Shown: positions 7,709-16,808, counted from the first letter of the stretch. The stretch is DNA of 64,000 nucleotides from Bog-473 sp963781955 (GCA_963781955.1 CAWAHU010000001.1:310001-374000), one strand, 5' to 3'. The notes: a model not told the origin generated them from the letters alone. Numbers and translations are program-made.

Positions 7709-8320
7709 ATGAGCCGTCCGGACACCAAGTACGTCGCCGTCGGGGACGCTGACGTTGCCTACCAGGTCCTCGGAGAAGGACCCTCCGACCTTCTCTTCTT
7801 CAACGGGCTTGGCAGCCACGTCGAGATGGCGTGGGAGAACTCCGACATTGCGGACTTCCTCAAACAGCTGGCGTCGCTGCGCCGCTTGATATCTTTCTCG
7901 ATCGACGAGGCACAGGGGCATCTGACGGTGGATCGCCATGATCAAATCGTCCGCGAACAATTGCGGATCTTCCGAGGTAGGGAGGTCAACACGACTGGAG
8001 ACGGCTTCGTCGCTTCATTCGACGGTCCGGCTCGAGCCATCCGTTGCGGCCAAGCGATCATTGATGCCACCCGAGCTCACGGTATCGAGCTACGCGTGGG
8101 TCTCCACACCGGTGAGTGCGAGGTGAGAGGCAACGATCTCGGCGGCCTCGCCGTGCACATCGCCGCTCGACTCGGTTCGCTGGCGGTGCCGGACGAAGTG
8201 CTCGTCTCGGGCACCGTCAAGGACCTCGTGGTTGGCTCGGGCATTGAGTTTCAGGATCGCGGCGAACACGAGCTGAAAGGTGTCCCCGGGAGTTGGCGAC
8301 TGTTCCGCGTCGACAACTGA
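7709..8320 (+). CDS. internally deleted hydrolase-cyclase fusion paralog
   Basis: This 203-aa frame is made of the first 60 or so residues of an alpha/beta hydrolase (DVAYQVLGEGPSDLLFFNG) joined directly to the last 130 or so residues of a class III nucleotidyl cyclase domain (GREVNTTGDGFVASFDGP to the C-terminus). Compared with the full-length gene at 9842-11149 it lacks the hydrolase active-site part and the first metal-binding Asp of the cyclase (the FTDIVGST motif). It should have neither activity. The frame is still open, so the deletion was in phase. It lies just right of the intact IS110 copy. Confidence 0.75.
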   Translation: MSRPDTKYVAVGDADVAYQVLGEGPSDLLFFNGLGSHVEMAWENSDIADFLKQLASLRRLISFSIDEAQGHLTVDRHDQIVREQLRIFRGREVNTTGDGFVASFDGPARAIRCGQAIIDATRAHGIELRVGLHTGECEVRGNDLGGLAVHIAARLGSLAVPDEVLVSGTVKDLVVGSGIEFQDRGEHELKGVPGSWRLFRVDN

Positions 8321-8408
8321 CTTGATCGCTCTCGCAAGTGACGAAAAATAGAGCCGGGGAGTGTGGGTCGATCCCGACCCTTTGGGAATTGTTCCAGCCT
8401 TGATCTGA

Positions 8409-8445
8409 GGTGCCCCCGTTCGCCGGATCTGTGCGCCATATTCGA
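8409..8445 (+). repeat. dispersed G/C-rich repeat, copy 8
   Basis: GGTGCCCCCGTTCGCCGGAT, with the left half well conserved and the right half diverged. It lies just upstream of the GNAT gene. Confidence 0.45.
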
Positions 8446-8456
8446 GAGCCGACAGA

Positions 8457-9017
8457 ATGGACAACATGGAATGGGTCCCGCCGAAGCCGCGACTGCAAGG
8501 TGGTGGTGTAGCTATCCGTCCGTTCCGGGCAAGCGATGCTGCCGCAGTCGCCTCAGCATGTCGGGACCCGGACATCCTCCGTTTCACGTTCATGAAGGAT
8601 GGCCTCACTGAGGGAGAGGCTGGCGAGTGGATTGACACTGGCAACGAGCGGTGGCCTATGGGCCATCCTCGTTTCGCCGTCGTCGATGCACACGACGATC
8701 ATCTCCTGGGGCAGGTGGGACTGAACTTCAATCCTCGACACGTGAGCGCCGAGGCGCACTACTGGGTTGTTGCCTCAGAGCGTGGTCGAGGCGTTGCTTC
8801 TCGAGCACTCAGGCTCCTCATTGACTGGGGGTTCTCCAAAGGCATTGAGCGCGTCTTCTTGGTAATCCACCCCGAGAACAAAGCATCGAACCGGCTAGCG
8901 GCAAGGCTGGGGTTCACGCGAGAAGGGGTATTGCGGTCCTATGAACCGATCAAGGGTGACCGTCCAGACCTCGTGTCGTGGTCGCTTCTTCCGAGTGACC
9001 CGCGCCCTTGGAGGTAG
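8457..9017 (+). CDS. GNAT-family N-acetyltransferase (RimJ/RimL-like)
   Basis: This 186-aa protein begins its domain with VAIRPFRASDAAAVASACRDP, which is typical of RimJ/RimL-type acetyltransferases. The acetyl-CoA pyrophosphate loop is visible as ASERGRGVASRALRLLIDWGF, followed by VFLVIHPENKASNRLAARLGFTREGVLR. It transfers acetyl from acetyl-CoA to an amino group on an unknown protein or small-molecule acceptor. An ATG at 8466 is a possible alternative start. It is a single gene after the repeat at 8409-8445. Confidence 0.88.
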   Translation: MDNMEWVPPKPRLQGGGVAIRPFRASDAAAVASACRDPDILRFTFMKDGLTEGEAGEWIDTGNERWPMGHPRFAVVDAHDDHLLGQVGLNFNPRHVSAEAHYWVVASERGRGVASRALRLLIDWGFSKGIERVFLVIHPENKASNRLAARLGFTREGVLRSYEPIKGDRPDLVSWSLLPSDPRPWR

Positions 9018-9142
9018 GCCGAGCCAGTGCCTCCCATTGAGCGGAATGTGCCGACATCGAGCACACTCCACCCGTTGGTTAGGGGTATCGCAGAACGCCA
9101 GGTCGGTGAGGCGTCAGGAGAGCGTGGACAGTCCGACCGAGT

Positions 9143-9727
9143 ATGGATACGGTCGTGTTCGTGGACATTCCCGGATCTGTCGCTGCAGCGCAGGATCGAG
9201 CGAGCAAGTCCGGCTTCGAACTGTCCTCAGAGGCAGAGGTGGGCCAACTCATGGCGTGCCTGGCCAATGCCGTCCCCATCGGGGGAAGGATCCTGGAGAT
9301 CGGCACAGGATGCGGAGTGGGTCTCTCTTGGATCGTCCACGGCGTCGGATCCCGGACCGACGTGGAGGTAGTGAGCGTCGAACTCGATCCTGCGATCGCA
9401 GATGCGACGAGAAGTGTCGGCTGGCCGAGCTGGGTCTCGATCGTCGAGGGGGACGGGGCCGATCTCGTCGGAACGATCGGATCATTTGACCTGATCTTCC
9501 CCGATGCCCCCGGGGGAAAGATCTTCAAGCTTCGCAAGACGATCTCCACACTCCGACCCGGAGGCTTTCTCCTGGTCGATGACATGGACCTGACGGCGCA
9601 CGAGGATCCCGAACTACGAGACGGCCTGGCGTCGGTGAGAGAGCGAATCGTCACCCATCCCGATCTCGTCTGTGCGGAGCTTCCCGTGGCCAGTGGTGTC
9701 ATCGTCGCCACGAAACGGAGGACGTGA
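9143..9727 (+). CDS. O-methyltransferase-like SAM-dependent protein
   Basis: This 194-aa protein resembles the small O-methyltransferases of the COG4122 type. Motif I is ILEIGTGCGVGLSWI, the SAM ribose contact is VVSVELDPA, and SFDLIFPDAPGGK replaces the usual FDLVFIDADK. The gap region LRKTISTLRPGGFLLVDDM is also typical. The conserved Asp/Lys of the metal-binding catechol methylases is partly altered, so the substrate is uncertain. A dispersed repeat starts six bases after its stop. Confidence 0.8.
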   Translation: MDTVVFVDIPGSVAAAQDRASKSGFELSSEAEVGQLMACLANAVPIGGRILEIGTGCGVGLSWIVHGVGSRTDVEVVSVELDPAIADATRSVGWPSWVSIVEGDGADLVGTIGSFDLIFPDAPGGKIFKLRKTISTLRPGGFLLVDDMDLTAHEDPELRDGLASVRERIVTHPDLVCAELPVASGVIVATKRRT

Positions 9728-9732
9728 GCGGA

Positions 9733-9779
9733 GGTATCCCCGAACGCCGGGCCGGGGCCGGTGTCCAGTACTTGGGGTG
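9733..9779 (+). repeat. dispersed G/C-rich repeat, copy 9 (long form)
   Basis: GGTATCCCCGAACGCCGGGC, continuing to TACTTGGGG. It matches the copy at 16419-16463 over about 46 bases including the TACTTGGG tail. An upstream GTG start of the following gene (9761) lies inside it. Confidence 0.65.
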
Positions 9780-9841
9780 ATCTCCGGACCTGGCAACGAG
9801 AACTGGGGCGATGGCCATATCCTCTGGCACACTTACGCCCG

Positions 9842-11149
9842 GTGGCAGCCCCCAAGACTCAATACACATCGACCGTCGATGGGGTACACATCGCGTACCA
9901 AGTGACCGGCAGCGGCCCCTGGGATCTGGTCTTCATTCCCTCGGCAATCTCCCATATCGAGACGTACTGGGAGGAGCCAACTGTAGGTCGATATCTCAAC
10001 CGGTTGGCCTCGTTCTCTCGACTGCTTCTGTTCGACAAGCGAGGAGTTGGCATGTCGGATCGCGTCGAGGGTGTACCGACTCTCGAAGAGCGTATGGACG
10101 ATGTTCGAGCCGTCATGGATGCCGCATCATCAGAGCGGGCAACGATATGGGGCATGTCCGAGGGTGGGGCCATCGCCGCGATGTTCGCCGCCACTTATCC
10201 CGAGCGGGTGCAAGGACTCATCCTGTTCAATGCCGCAGTTCGGTGTTGGGTCCCGCCGGAGATTGAGCCACTCATTGACGAATACCTCGAGCAGAGCTGG
10301 GGCAGCGGAGGGTCGCTAGACACGGGAGCACCCAGTGTGGCGACTGACACAAAGATCAGAGAGTGGTGCGGGCGAGTCGAGCGCCTCGCGGCCAGTCCGG
10401 CGACGGCGGCCGCCATGTTGAAGATGAATGCCTCCTACGACGCTCGCTCGGTACTTCCAGCGGTCTCCGTCCCAACCCTCGTCGTGCATCGAGATGGAGA
10501 TCCCCTCGTTGGAGTGGACCAGGGTCGCGAAGCCGCTCGTCTCATTCCCGAGGCGAGATACGTCGAGCTGGCCGGAACTGATCACCTACCGTTCTTCGAG
10601 GATCCCGAAACCACGTTGGGACTCATTGAGGAGTTCGTCACTGGCGAGCGCCGCGGTCCTGAGCACGACCGAGTCTTGGCGACAGTCGTGTTCACCGATA
10701 TCGTGGGGTCGACGGAGCGAGCCAGCCAACTCGGAGACAGGCGATGGCGAGAGCTCTTGGACGACTACGACTCGTTGGTCGATGTCGAATTGGAGCGTTT
10801 TCGGGGTCGGCTTGTGAAGACCACCGGAGACGGGACGTTGGCAACCTTCGACGGCCCGGCTCGGGCTTTGCGCTGCGTCTCATCCATCGTTCAGGCATCC
10901 AGATCGCTGGGCTTGACTCTGCGCGCCGGGCTCCACACCGGAGAAATAGAACTGAGAGGCGACGACGTGACCGGTTTGGCGGTAGTGATCGCTCAACGGG
11001 TATCGGGCTTGGCCCAGCCCGATGAGATCCTGGCGTCGAGCACAATCCGGGACCTCGTCGTCGGCTCGGGGATCGAGTTCGAGGACCGGGGCGAGCACCC
11101 CTTGAAGGGCGTGCCCGGGACGTGGAGGCTCTTCGCCGCTACCGATTAG
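9842..11149 (+). CDS. alpha/beta hydrolase fused to class III adenylate/guanylate cyclase
   Basis: This protein of about 435 aa has an N-terminal alpha/beta hydrolase domain (about residues 10-265) with the nucleophile elbow WGMSEGGAIAAM and a late DHLPFFEDPE segment carrying the likely catalytic His. A class III nucleotidyl cyclase domain follows (about 280-435). Metal-binding aspartates are in FTDIVGST (near 286) and KTTGDGTLATF. Such fusions are common in mycobacteria and Acidimicrobiia. It probably makes cAMP under control of a ligand bound by the hydrolase domain (inference). I chose the GTG at 9842 because 9733-9779 is repeat DNA. Confidence 0.88.
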   Translation: MAAPKTQYTSTVDGVHIAYQVTGSGPWDLVFIPSAISHIETYWEEPTVGRYLNRLASFSRLLLFDKRGVGMSDRVEGVPTLEERMDDVRAVMDAASSERATIWGMSEGGAIAAMFAATYPERVQGLILFNAAVRCWVPPEIEPLIDEYLEQSWGSGGSLDTGAPSVATDTKIREWCGRVERLAASPATAAAMLKMNASYDARSVLPAVSVPTLVVHRDGDPLVGVDQGREAARLIPEARYVELAGTDHLPFFEDPETTLGLIEEFVTGERRGPEHDRVLATVVFTDIVGSTERASQLGDRRWRELLDDYDSLVDVELERFRGRLVKTTGDGTLATFDGPARALRCVSSIVQASRSLGLTLRAGLHTGEIELRGDDVTGLAVVIAQRVSGLAQPDEILASSTIRDLVVGSGIEFEDRGEHPLKGVPGTWRLFAATD

Positions 11150-11180
11150 GGCCGCGTCCCACACCCTCGCTCGGGGGTGA

Positions 11181-12907
11181 GTTCCTAACGGCAGTCAAGC
11201 CCCTCAAGCCACATTTTCGGTAGCGTCTTCCTCTGGCGGGTCGGTGGCCGGAGCGACCTTCTGGGCCGACTCCTTTCTGCCTCGACCCGCCGCCTTGTTC
11301 CTGAGCAGTTTGGCGGGAGTGTTCCGACGACGGGCTGCCCGAACCTTGGGGTCGATCTTGAACCGGTCGGTGCAGGCAGCCTTGCCTTCCGCTTCGGTGA
11401 TCGCTTCTCCGAACTCGTCGCGCAGGGCGTAGATCTCACCCTTGCGCCAGCAAGCGGCGATCCGGGTGATGAGAACGGCCGACACTGAGCACAGCGCTGA
11501 GTTGTGGTGCTTTCCCTCGACCATGACGAGTCGGTGGTAGCGCTGGGCGAGGGTCGGATCGATGTGCCGGGCGTGATCGGCCGCCAGGTAGAGGGCCTGG
11601 CGCAGCCCGGCGTCACCCGCCCTGGTGATGCCCTTGTGCCCCGCCGCCAGTCCGGACTGGTCGACCTTGGGCACAAAGCCGGTGAAGGAGCGCACCCCGG
11701 CCAGGTTGGCGAAGCGGTTGAAGTCGCCCGCGTTGGCCAAGATGGCCGCCGAGAGGACGGGTCCGAGCCCCGGTGCCGAGCGGACGATGCCCAAGGGATC
11801 GGCCTCGTCATAGAGAACGGCGATCCGCTTGTCGGCGGCTTCGATCTCGTCGTCGAGCTGGCGGAGCACTCGGACTTCGGAGGCGATGTCGCGAGCCAAC
11901 TCGGTGAAGTCGATGCCCCCGCCTGACCACAGGGCCAGGGTCTCGTTCGCCATGGCCAAGAGCTCGTCGGCCTTGTCTTCGCGCCACAGTCCCGAACTCG
12001 AGCGGATCAACAGGGCAGCGAGCCGGCTCCGCCCGAGGCGCTTGAGCGCCCGTGGATCGGCGTATTTCTCCAAGATGACCAGGGCGGTCTTCGAAGCGGT
12101 GGCCGATCCGAGGGAGTCGGCCCATCCCGGACCGAGCAGCTCGACCAGTGCGTCAAGACGGAGACTGGCCGCGCTGCGGCGCTTGACCAGGCTGAAGCGA
12201 TGGCGCACGGCCCGGCGCAGTGACTGAGCGGGGCCAAGGTTGTCGATGCCCCGCAGGCCCTCAGGGTGGAGCAACGGCAGACGGGCCAGCACCCGTGAAT
12301 CCAAGCGGTCGGTCTTGATGTGCTTGTTGTAGTAGTCCCGCAGGTCGGCCGACTGCTCGGGTGGCACCAAGATCACCGTGGCGCCGCGTGCTTGGAGCCA
12401 GGCCGACAGCGGCACCCAGGCGTTGCGGGTCGGTTCGAGGATCACAGTCACCGACGTATCGGCGGGGATCTTGGCCCACAGGCGCTCGAGGTCGGCAGTC
12501 GTCGTGCGGAACCTCCACGACGACCAGAGGAACTCACCTCGCTCGTCGGCCAGGCTGGCCCGGTGGTCGGCCCGACAAGCGACGTCGATGCCCAACCTCA
12601 CTTCCTTCATGGCTTGGTCCTTTCGCTGGACGGCTGATCGGTCGGCTCTCCGTCGTCGAGCAGTGCACGCTCCGCAGGGGTGTGACCATCCAGACATTCG
12701 AGAAGCAGGGGTCCGATTCTGTGATCGGCCGCCGAGTTCCAGAACAGGGATGCACGTGCGTCGGGAGGCTCGTCTGACAGACGATCACCGTTGTGGAGTC
12801 GAGCTGTCGCCCGCTCCGATCCCCGTAAAGTCAAGCCAGAAGAACCGACCCGACGCACCCTACGAAGGGCTTCCGCCAAATCGGTGGACGCCCGGAACCA
12901 ACGCTAA
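11181..12907 (-). mobile_element. IS110-family insertion sequence, copy D
   Basis: It carries a long IS110-type transposase with about 300 bases of non-coding 5' sequence (12611-12907). The right end GTTCCTAACGGCAGTCAAG (11181-11199) shows partial similarity to the right end of copy B. Beyond the left end a dispersed repeat begins at 12908. The sequence GGGGGTGA left of the element could be its displaced first bases, so the element may sit at the edge of a repeat. Ends are approximate. Confidence 0.55.
11204..12610 (-). CDS. IS110-family transposase, divergent long form
   Basis: This 468-aa protein has an N-terminal DEDD domain: GIDVACRADH (Asp), VTVILEPTRNAWVPL (Glu), and KTDRLDSRVLARL (two Asp). 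The C-terminal Transposase_20-type domain contains APGLGPVLSAAILANAGDFNRFANLAGVRS, cut short here, then AGHKGITRAGDAGLRQALYLAA. A basic tail of about 80 residues (RAARRRNTPAKLLRNKAAGR) is longer than in most relatives. The start at 12610 follows AAAGGA at a good distance. It is not close to the other three IS110 transposases of the window. Confidence 0.9.
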   Translation of the reverse strand: MKEVRLGIDVACRADHRASLADERGEFLWSSWRFRTTTADLERLWAKIPADTSVTVILEPTRNAWVPLSAWLQARGATVILVPPEQSADLRDYYNKHIKTDRLDSRVLARLPLLHPEGLRGIDNLGPAQSLRRAVRHRFSLVKRRSAASLRLDALVELLGPGWADSLGSATASKTALVILEKYADPRALKRLGRSRLAALLIRSSSGLWREDKADELLAMANETLALWSGGGIDFTELARDIASEVRVLRQLDDEIEAADKRIAVLYDEADPLGIVRSAPGLGPVLSAAILANAGDFNRFANLAGVRSFTGFVPKVDQSGLAAGHKGITRAGDAGLRQALYLAADHARHIDPTLAQRYHRLVMVEGKHHNSALCSVSAVLITRIAACWRKGEIYALRDEFGEAITEAEGKAACTDRFKIDPKVRAARRRNTPAKLLRNKAAGRGRKESAQKVAPATDPPEEDATENVA

Positions 12908-13094
12908 ATGTCCCCATACGCCGGAGCGGGGCGGTGGTTGCGTGGCCCAGGGTGCTGCTGGCCATCAGAATCCCTCCACATCAAGCAGGGCGACGCGAGC
13001 TGGCCACAGATGTCTATGCCGTTGGTGCCGGAGGTCAGCCTCCCATCCGCTCGCGGCCGACCATGTCGGACTCCCTTGGGTGGGCATCCAAAGA
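12611..13094. other. IS110 copy D 5' non-coding end and a dispersed repeat
   Basis: The first part (12611 to about 12907) is the non-coding leader of the copy D transposase, long enough for a bridge RNA, though no related copy is present to compare. A dispersed repeat follows at 12908-12938. Up to the stop of the SGNH gene nothing coding is supported. Confidence 0.4.
12908..12938 (+). repeat. dispersed G/C-rich repeat, copy 10
   Basis: ATGTCCCCATACGCCGGAGC then GGGGCGGTGG. It is closest to the copy at 16809-16832 (GTCCCCGTACGCCGGG). Confidence 0.55.
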
Positions 13095-14738
13095 TCAAGA
13101 AGACACTGAGGCCACGCCGACGACAGGCGCGGCGAGGTGCTTGCCGCCCATCGAGCCAAAATACGCGGCGTTGCCGTAGTTGAAGATGCCCCCGTCGGAG
13201 GAAACCAGCCAATAGCCGCCACTATCGGGCGTCGCCGCCATGTCCACAACCGGCTTGTTCAGGGGTGTCGAGCCGGCCGACCCGAAGAACACGGCCGAGC
13301 CGTAGGTGAAGATCCCGCCGTCGGCCGCCACCAGCCAGTAGCCCGAGCCGCCGGGGGCGGTTGCCATGCCCACCCCAGGGGAATTCAGAGGGAGCGAACC
13401 CGCCGATCCGTAGAACGCGGCGTCGCCGAAGCTGAAGATCCCGCCGTCGGAGGCGACCTCCCAGTAGCCCTGGCCGTCGGGCGTGGCGGCCATGCCCACG
13501 ATCGGCTTGTTGAGCGGCTGGCCGCCCATCGACCCGTAGAACGCGGCGTCGCCGAAGCTGAAGATCCCGCCGTCGGAGGCGACCTCCCAGTAGCCCTGGC
13601 CGTCGGGCGTGGCGGCCATGCCCACGATCGGCTTGTTGAGCGGCTGGCCGCCCATCGACCCGTAGAACGCGGCGTCGCCGAAGCTGAAGATCCCGCCGTC
13701 GGAGGCGACCTCCCAGTAGCCCTGGCGGTCATCGGTGGCCGCCATGCCGATGATGGGCTTGTTGAGCGGCTGGCCACCCATCGACCCGTAGAACGCGGCG
13801 TCACCGAAGCTGAAGATGCCCCCATCGGAGGCGACCTCCCAGTAGCCGCTGCTCGAGGGCCACCATGAAGCGTGCCATGTCAGGTCGGCCAGTACCCCCT
13901 GTCCGATCTGACTGGGGTGGAAGTAGTCGAGCGTCGACACGTCGGCCGGGCTAAACGGGTAATCGAACGTGGCATAGCCATCCCACCGACAGTTCGCGTA
14001 TTGTCCGCACACCTGACTCAGTGCCGCGTTGTCGGCCTGTTCTTGAGTCACGACCTGCTGGCGTTGCGCTTCGGTGTTGGCGGTCGAGAGCATCGACTGA
14101 CAGATATTCCCTACAGACCACACAGTCTGGGCTACGGGGTTCCCATGCAACACCGACCAGAGCCCATAGATGTTCGGTATCGACGATACGAAGATGTGAG
14201 CGCCCGAGGGCAGACCCGACTCCAATGTCGACATCGTGGATTGAAAGGCCGTCGTGAACTGCGCCGTGGTAGTCATCGACGAGATTGATCCAGTGCAGAC
14301 ATCGTTCGCGCCGATGCCGATGGTCGCGTACTGGGCCTGCTGTGCCACCGCGGCCTGCGCTTGGCTCAAGGTATCTGCGACCTTCGCGCCCGAGACCGAA
14401 TCATTGTACGCATGACCAGCGATCGCCGGATTCGTCGCCATGATCCGCTCGTAGTGGCTGTATACCCCATTGGCCGGGAACCCGTCACCGGTGCTCCAGG
14501 AGTCCTGCGGATGCGCCCCGAAGGAGCAACAGTCATCGAAGGCCTGGCTGATTGAGTCCCCGATGGCAGCGATGCTGTTCGGAAGCGGGGGGGTCGCCAC
14601 TGACGCCCTGGCGGCTGGCGCATGTGCCAGCGTCACCAATGCGATTGCCATGAAGACAGACACTCCCATCGTGATCCGCAGCCAGGTCATCCCGTACTCG
14701 GAACCACCTCGAACCTCCGAGTGTCTTCTCGCTCTCAT
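13095..14738 (-). CDS. secreted SGNH/GDSL hydrolase with C-terminal SDGGIF repeats
   Basis: This 547-aa protein has a signal peptide (hydrophobic residues about 19-40, cleavage near ARAS). An SGNH hydrolase domain spans about 52-295, with GDSIS (Ser62), the GANDVC block and DYFHPSQIG (catalytic Asp and His). Six 42-residue repeats follow, GYWEVASDGGIFSFGDAAFY type, continuing GSMGGQPLNKPIVGMAAT. The repeats probably form a surface beta-rich module. The start at 14738 has AGGGGG nine bases upstream. It is likely an extracellular esterase or lipase-like enzyme acting on cell-surface or polymeric substrates (inference). Confidence 0.88.
   Translation of the reverse strand: MRARRHSEVRGGSEYGMTWLRITMGVSVFMAIALVTLAHAPAARASVATPPLPNSIAAIGDSISQAFDDCCSFGAHPQDSWSTGDGFPANGVYSHYERIMATNPAIAGHAYNDSVSGAKVADTLSQAQAAVAQQAQYATIGIGANDVCTGSISSMTTTAQFTTAFQSTMSTLESGLPSGAHIFVSSIPNIYGLWSVLHGNPVAQTVWSVGNICQSMLSTANTEAQRQQVVTQEQADNAALSQVCGQYANCRWDGYATFDYPFSPADVSTLDYFHPSQIGQGVLADLTWHASWWPSSSGYWEVASDGGIFSFGDAAFYGSMGGQPLNKPIIGMAATDDRQGYWEVASDGGIFSFGDAAFYGSMGGQPLNKPIVGMAATPDGQGYWEVASDGGIFSFGDAAFYGSMGGQPLNKPIVGMAATPDGQGYWEVASDGGIFSFGDAAFYGSAGSLPLNSPGVGMATAPGGSGYWLVAADGGIFTYGSAVFFGSAGSTPLNKPVVDMAATPDSGGYWLVSSDGGIFNYGNAAYFGSMGGKHLAAPVVGVASVSS
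13098..13850 (-). repeat. six tandem 126-bp repeats in the SGNH hydrolase gene
   Basis: Each unit encodes one GYW.V.SDGGIF.(F/Y)G module. The second and third units look identical at DNA level and the first differs at a few bases, so the array has expanded recently. The last three units are more diverged. Confidence 0.85.
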
Positions 14739-15247
14739 GGTCGTAACCCCCTGTCTCACACCGCCAAGTGATTTGTCGGCGCCCCAATGACTCCTATCCG
14801 AGAACAGTGATTCACTCCGCGCAAGGGGCCAAGGTCCTCGGTTCGACCCGCCAGGATGGTCACCGCGTTCATCCCTCAGCCTGGCCGGGTCTTCCGATGG
14901 TTTACTCGAGGCAGCTCCAGACGACCCACCGCTGCCCGCCGTGGGCGTAGACCGGTTCTCACCAGGCGGTTCTCGCCCCCGGGGCGACCGCTGGTCTCGC
15001 GTGTCGGGGTGCCCCAACCACTTCGCTGGCCTAACGGGTCTGCGGCAATTCGGAGGATCTCGGACCCCGCGGTGAGCATCTTGGCTGCCTCAATCGTGCA
15101 CCAGCTGCGCCGGGCGCCAAGACTGCCCTCTAACGGATCGGTGCGCAGTTCAGGTGGTGGCCTCGGGGGCAAAGCGACGCCGGAAGCGATGCCCGATGGT
15201 TGGGCGCCACGTTGGACCCGCACTCCGACCCGTAAGGTAGAGACTCG
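14739..15247. other. 509-base divergent intergenic region
   Basis: It separates the divergent SGNH and ROK genes. No coding frame with recognisable similarity is seen on either strand. It should contain promoters for both genes; a possible one for the ROK gene is listed separately. Confidence 0.5.
15212..15238 (+). promoter_or_regulatory. possible promoter of the ROK gene
   Basis: TTGGAC (15212-15217) and TAAGGT (15233-15238) are separated by 15 bases. The -10 box ends nine bases before the GTG, so the transcript would be nearly leaderless. The spacing is shorter than usual. Confidence 0.25.
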
Positions 15248-16273
15248 GTGACTTTGCCCGCTGCATCCGTCGTTGTCGGCATCGACAACGGGGCAACGTC
15301 CAACAACGCGACTGTTCTCGAGGACTCGGGCCGGTTCCTGGTCGATGAGATGGTCGAGTCCCCGAGCCGGGTCAAAGAGGGCACCGAGGCAGCGCTAGAT
15401 GCGCTGGAGGAGTCGTTAGTTCGGATCCTCACTCTGACCGGGATCCAGCGCGCTCGGGTGCGTGCCGTCGGACTCGACAGCCCGGGCCCTGCGAGTGCCG
15501 AAGGCGTGATCTTCCGGCGGGGTTCGACCAACTTCGGACATCCGAGCTGGAACGGGTTCGACCTCCGTGCTCATCTGGAGCGCAGGCTAGGTCTCCCGGT
15601 CGTCTACAACAACGATGGCAACGCGGCCGCCCTCTATGCCCACCGCCTGCATTTCGGTGTGCACGGTCGCTCGCGTTCGTCGGTCTCCGCCATCGTCGGT
15701 ACGGGACTCGGCGGTGGGATCGTGCATCGGGGTCGCGTCGTCAAGGGGGCGACGGGCGCAGCAGGTGAACTTGGCCACGTGCACATTCCGATGAAAGGGC
15801 TCCTGGAGCCTGATCAGCCCATTCCAAGATGCAACTGTGGGTTCTTAGGAGATGCCGAGAGCGTCGCGTCACTGACGGGCATCGAGCTCAACCTTCTGCC
15901 GTACTGGTTGTCGCGCTACCCGGACCACGAGCTTGGATCGCGACCCCTTTCCGAGGCGGCTCGATCCGTGCGGTCTTACGGAGAGGCCGGGGACCCAATG
16001 GCCACTCGGATATTCGAGCAACAGGCGGCGGCGTTGGGCCGGCTTTTCACCATTGCAGCGAACTTCTTGGACCCCGATGCCTATTTCATCGGTGGTGGCG
16101 TCGTGGAGGCCGGGGGCGCATTCAAAACGTGGTTCTTGCAAAACGTCCGCGACAGCACGACCCTCCGAGAAGAGGCAGCAGCTGTTGCTGGTTTCGTGCT
16201 AGTGCCCGAGCTCGACATGGCCGGCGCCCGCGGAGCAGCAATGGCCGCTCTCGACGCAGTCTTGGAAGCCTGA
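15248..16273 (+). CDS. ROK-family sugar kinase or regulator-like protein
   Basis: This 341-aa protein has the ROK/actin-like ATPase fold. The N-terminal phosphate loop is VVGIDNGATSNNATVLED. AVGLDSPGPA precedes the sugar site, and VVYNNDGNAAALYAHRLHFG carries the catalytic Asp of NDGNA. ATP is contacted by SAIVGTGLGGGIVHRG, and the ROK metal-type motif appears as GELGHVHI with CNCG. There is no N-terminal helix-turn-helix, so a glucokinase or N-acetylhexosamine kinase is likelier than a repressor. The GTG at 15248 follows AAGGTAGA. Confidence 0.87.
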   Translation: MTLPAASVVVGIDNGATSNNATVLEDSGRFLVDEMVESPSRVKEGTEAALDALEESLVRILTLTGIQRARVRAVGLDSPGPASAEGVIFRRGSTNFGHPSWNGFDLRAHLERRLGLPVVYNNDGNAAALYAHRLHFGVHGRSRSSVSAIVGTGLGGGIVHRGRVVKGATGAAGELGHVHIPMKGLLEPDQPIPRCNCGFLGDAESVASLTGIELNLLPYWLSRYPDHELGSRPLSEAARSVRSYGEAGDPMATRIFEQQAAALGRLFTIAANFLDPDAYFIGGGVVEAGGAFKTWFLQNVRDSTTLREEAAAVAGFVLVPELDMAGARGAAMAALDAVLEA

Positions 16274-16418
16274 ACGCCCACGGTTCCGGCCACTACGACG
16301 ACGGTTCCAGCCACTACGACGGTATGTGTGCACACCACGTTCAGCCCTCACTCTGCGAACCGCTCTATATCGCTCATCGACGCACCGCCGAAATAACCCG
16401 ACCGCACCCCCCTCTGTG

Positions 16419-16463
16419 GGTGCCCCCGACCGCCGGGACTGGGATGTTGGTAATACTTGGGAG
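16419..16463 (+). repeat. dispersed G/C-rich repeat, copy 11 (long form)
   Basis: GGTGCCCCCGACCGCCGGGA, continuing to TAATACTTGGGAGG. It is the partner of 9733-9779; both carry the TACTTGGG tail. Confidence 0.65.
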
Positions 16464-16808
16464 GTGCCGACCCCGCAATACACAGCGACCCTGCACGCCG
16501 TGGCAAGACTCGACCACGCCATGGGGTTGCTGCTGGCCCCCAATCGTCCCAATCTGCGGGGACCAAGCTGGACCTCCGAACTCACGAACAAGGTCGTCGA
16601 TGGCATGAGGACGTGTCGAGGGTTTGTCGCCAGCGGCTTTGACCCGCCAGGCCAGTTCGGATTCTGGCTGCGCACGACTATGGAGGAGGCCGGTCTCGGG
16701 ACCCACCACGGTGGAGACGCCGGAACGGCGGCTTGGTTCGCCGCGGATGCCGTTGACCAACTCAAGGCGGAATGGCGTCCAGAGTGGTCGATGACCGATC
16801 AGGGCTGA
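16464..16808 (+). CDS. hypothetical protein
   Basis: A protein of about 114 aa if it starts at the GTG 16464, just after the repeat; the same frame extends back to 16326 but that part reads through repeat DNA. Visible features are a Pro/Trp-rich middle (LRGPSWTSELTNKVVDGM), GFDPPGQFGFWLRTTMEEAGLG and AAWFAADAVDQLKAEWRPEW. I do not recognise it. It is flanked by dispersed repeats on both sides (16419-16463 and 16809-16832). Confidence 0.5.
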   Translation: MPTPQYTATLHAVARLDHAMGLLLAPNRPNLRGPSWTSELTNKVVDGMRTCRGFVASGFDPPGQFGFWLRTTMEEAGLGTHHGGDAGTAAWFAADAVDQLKAEWRPEWSMTDQG

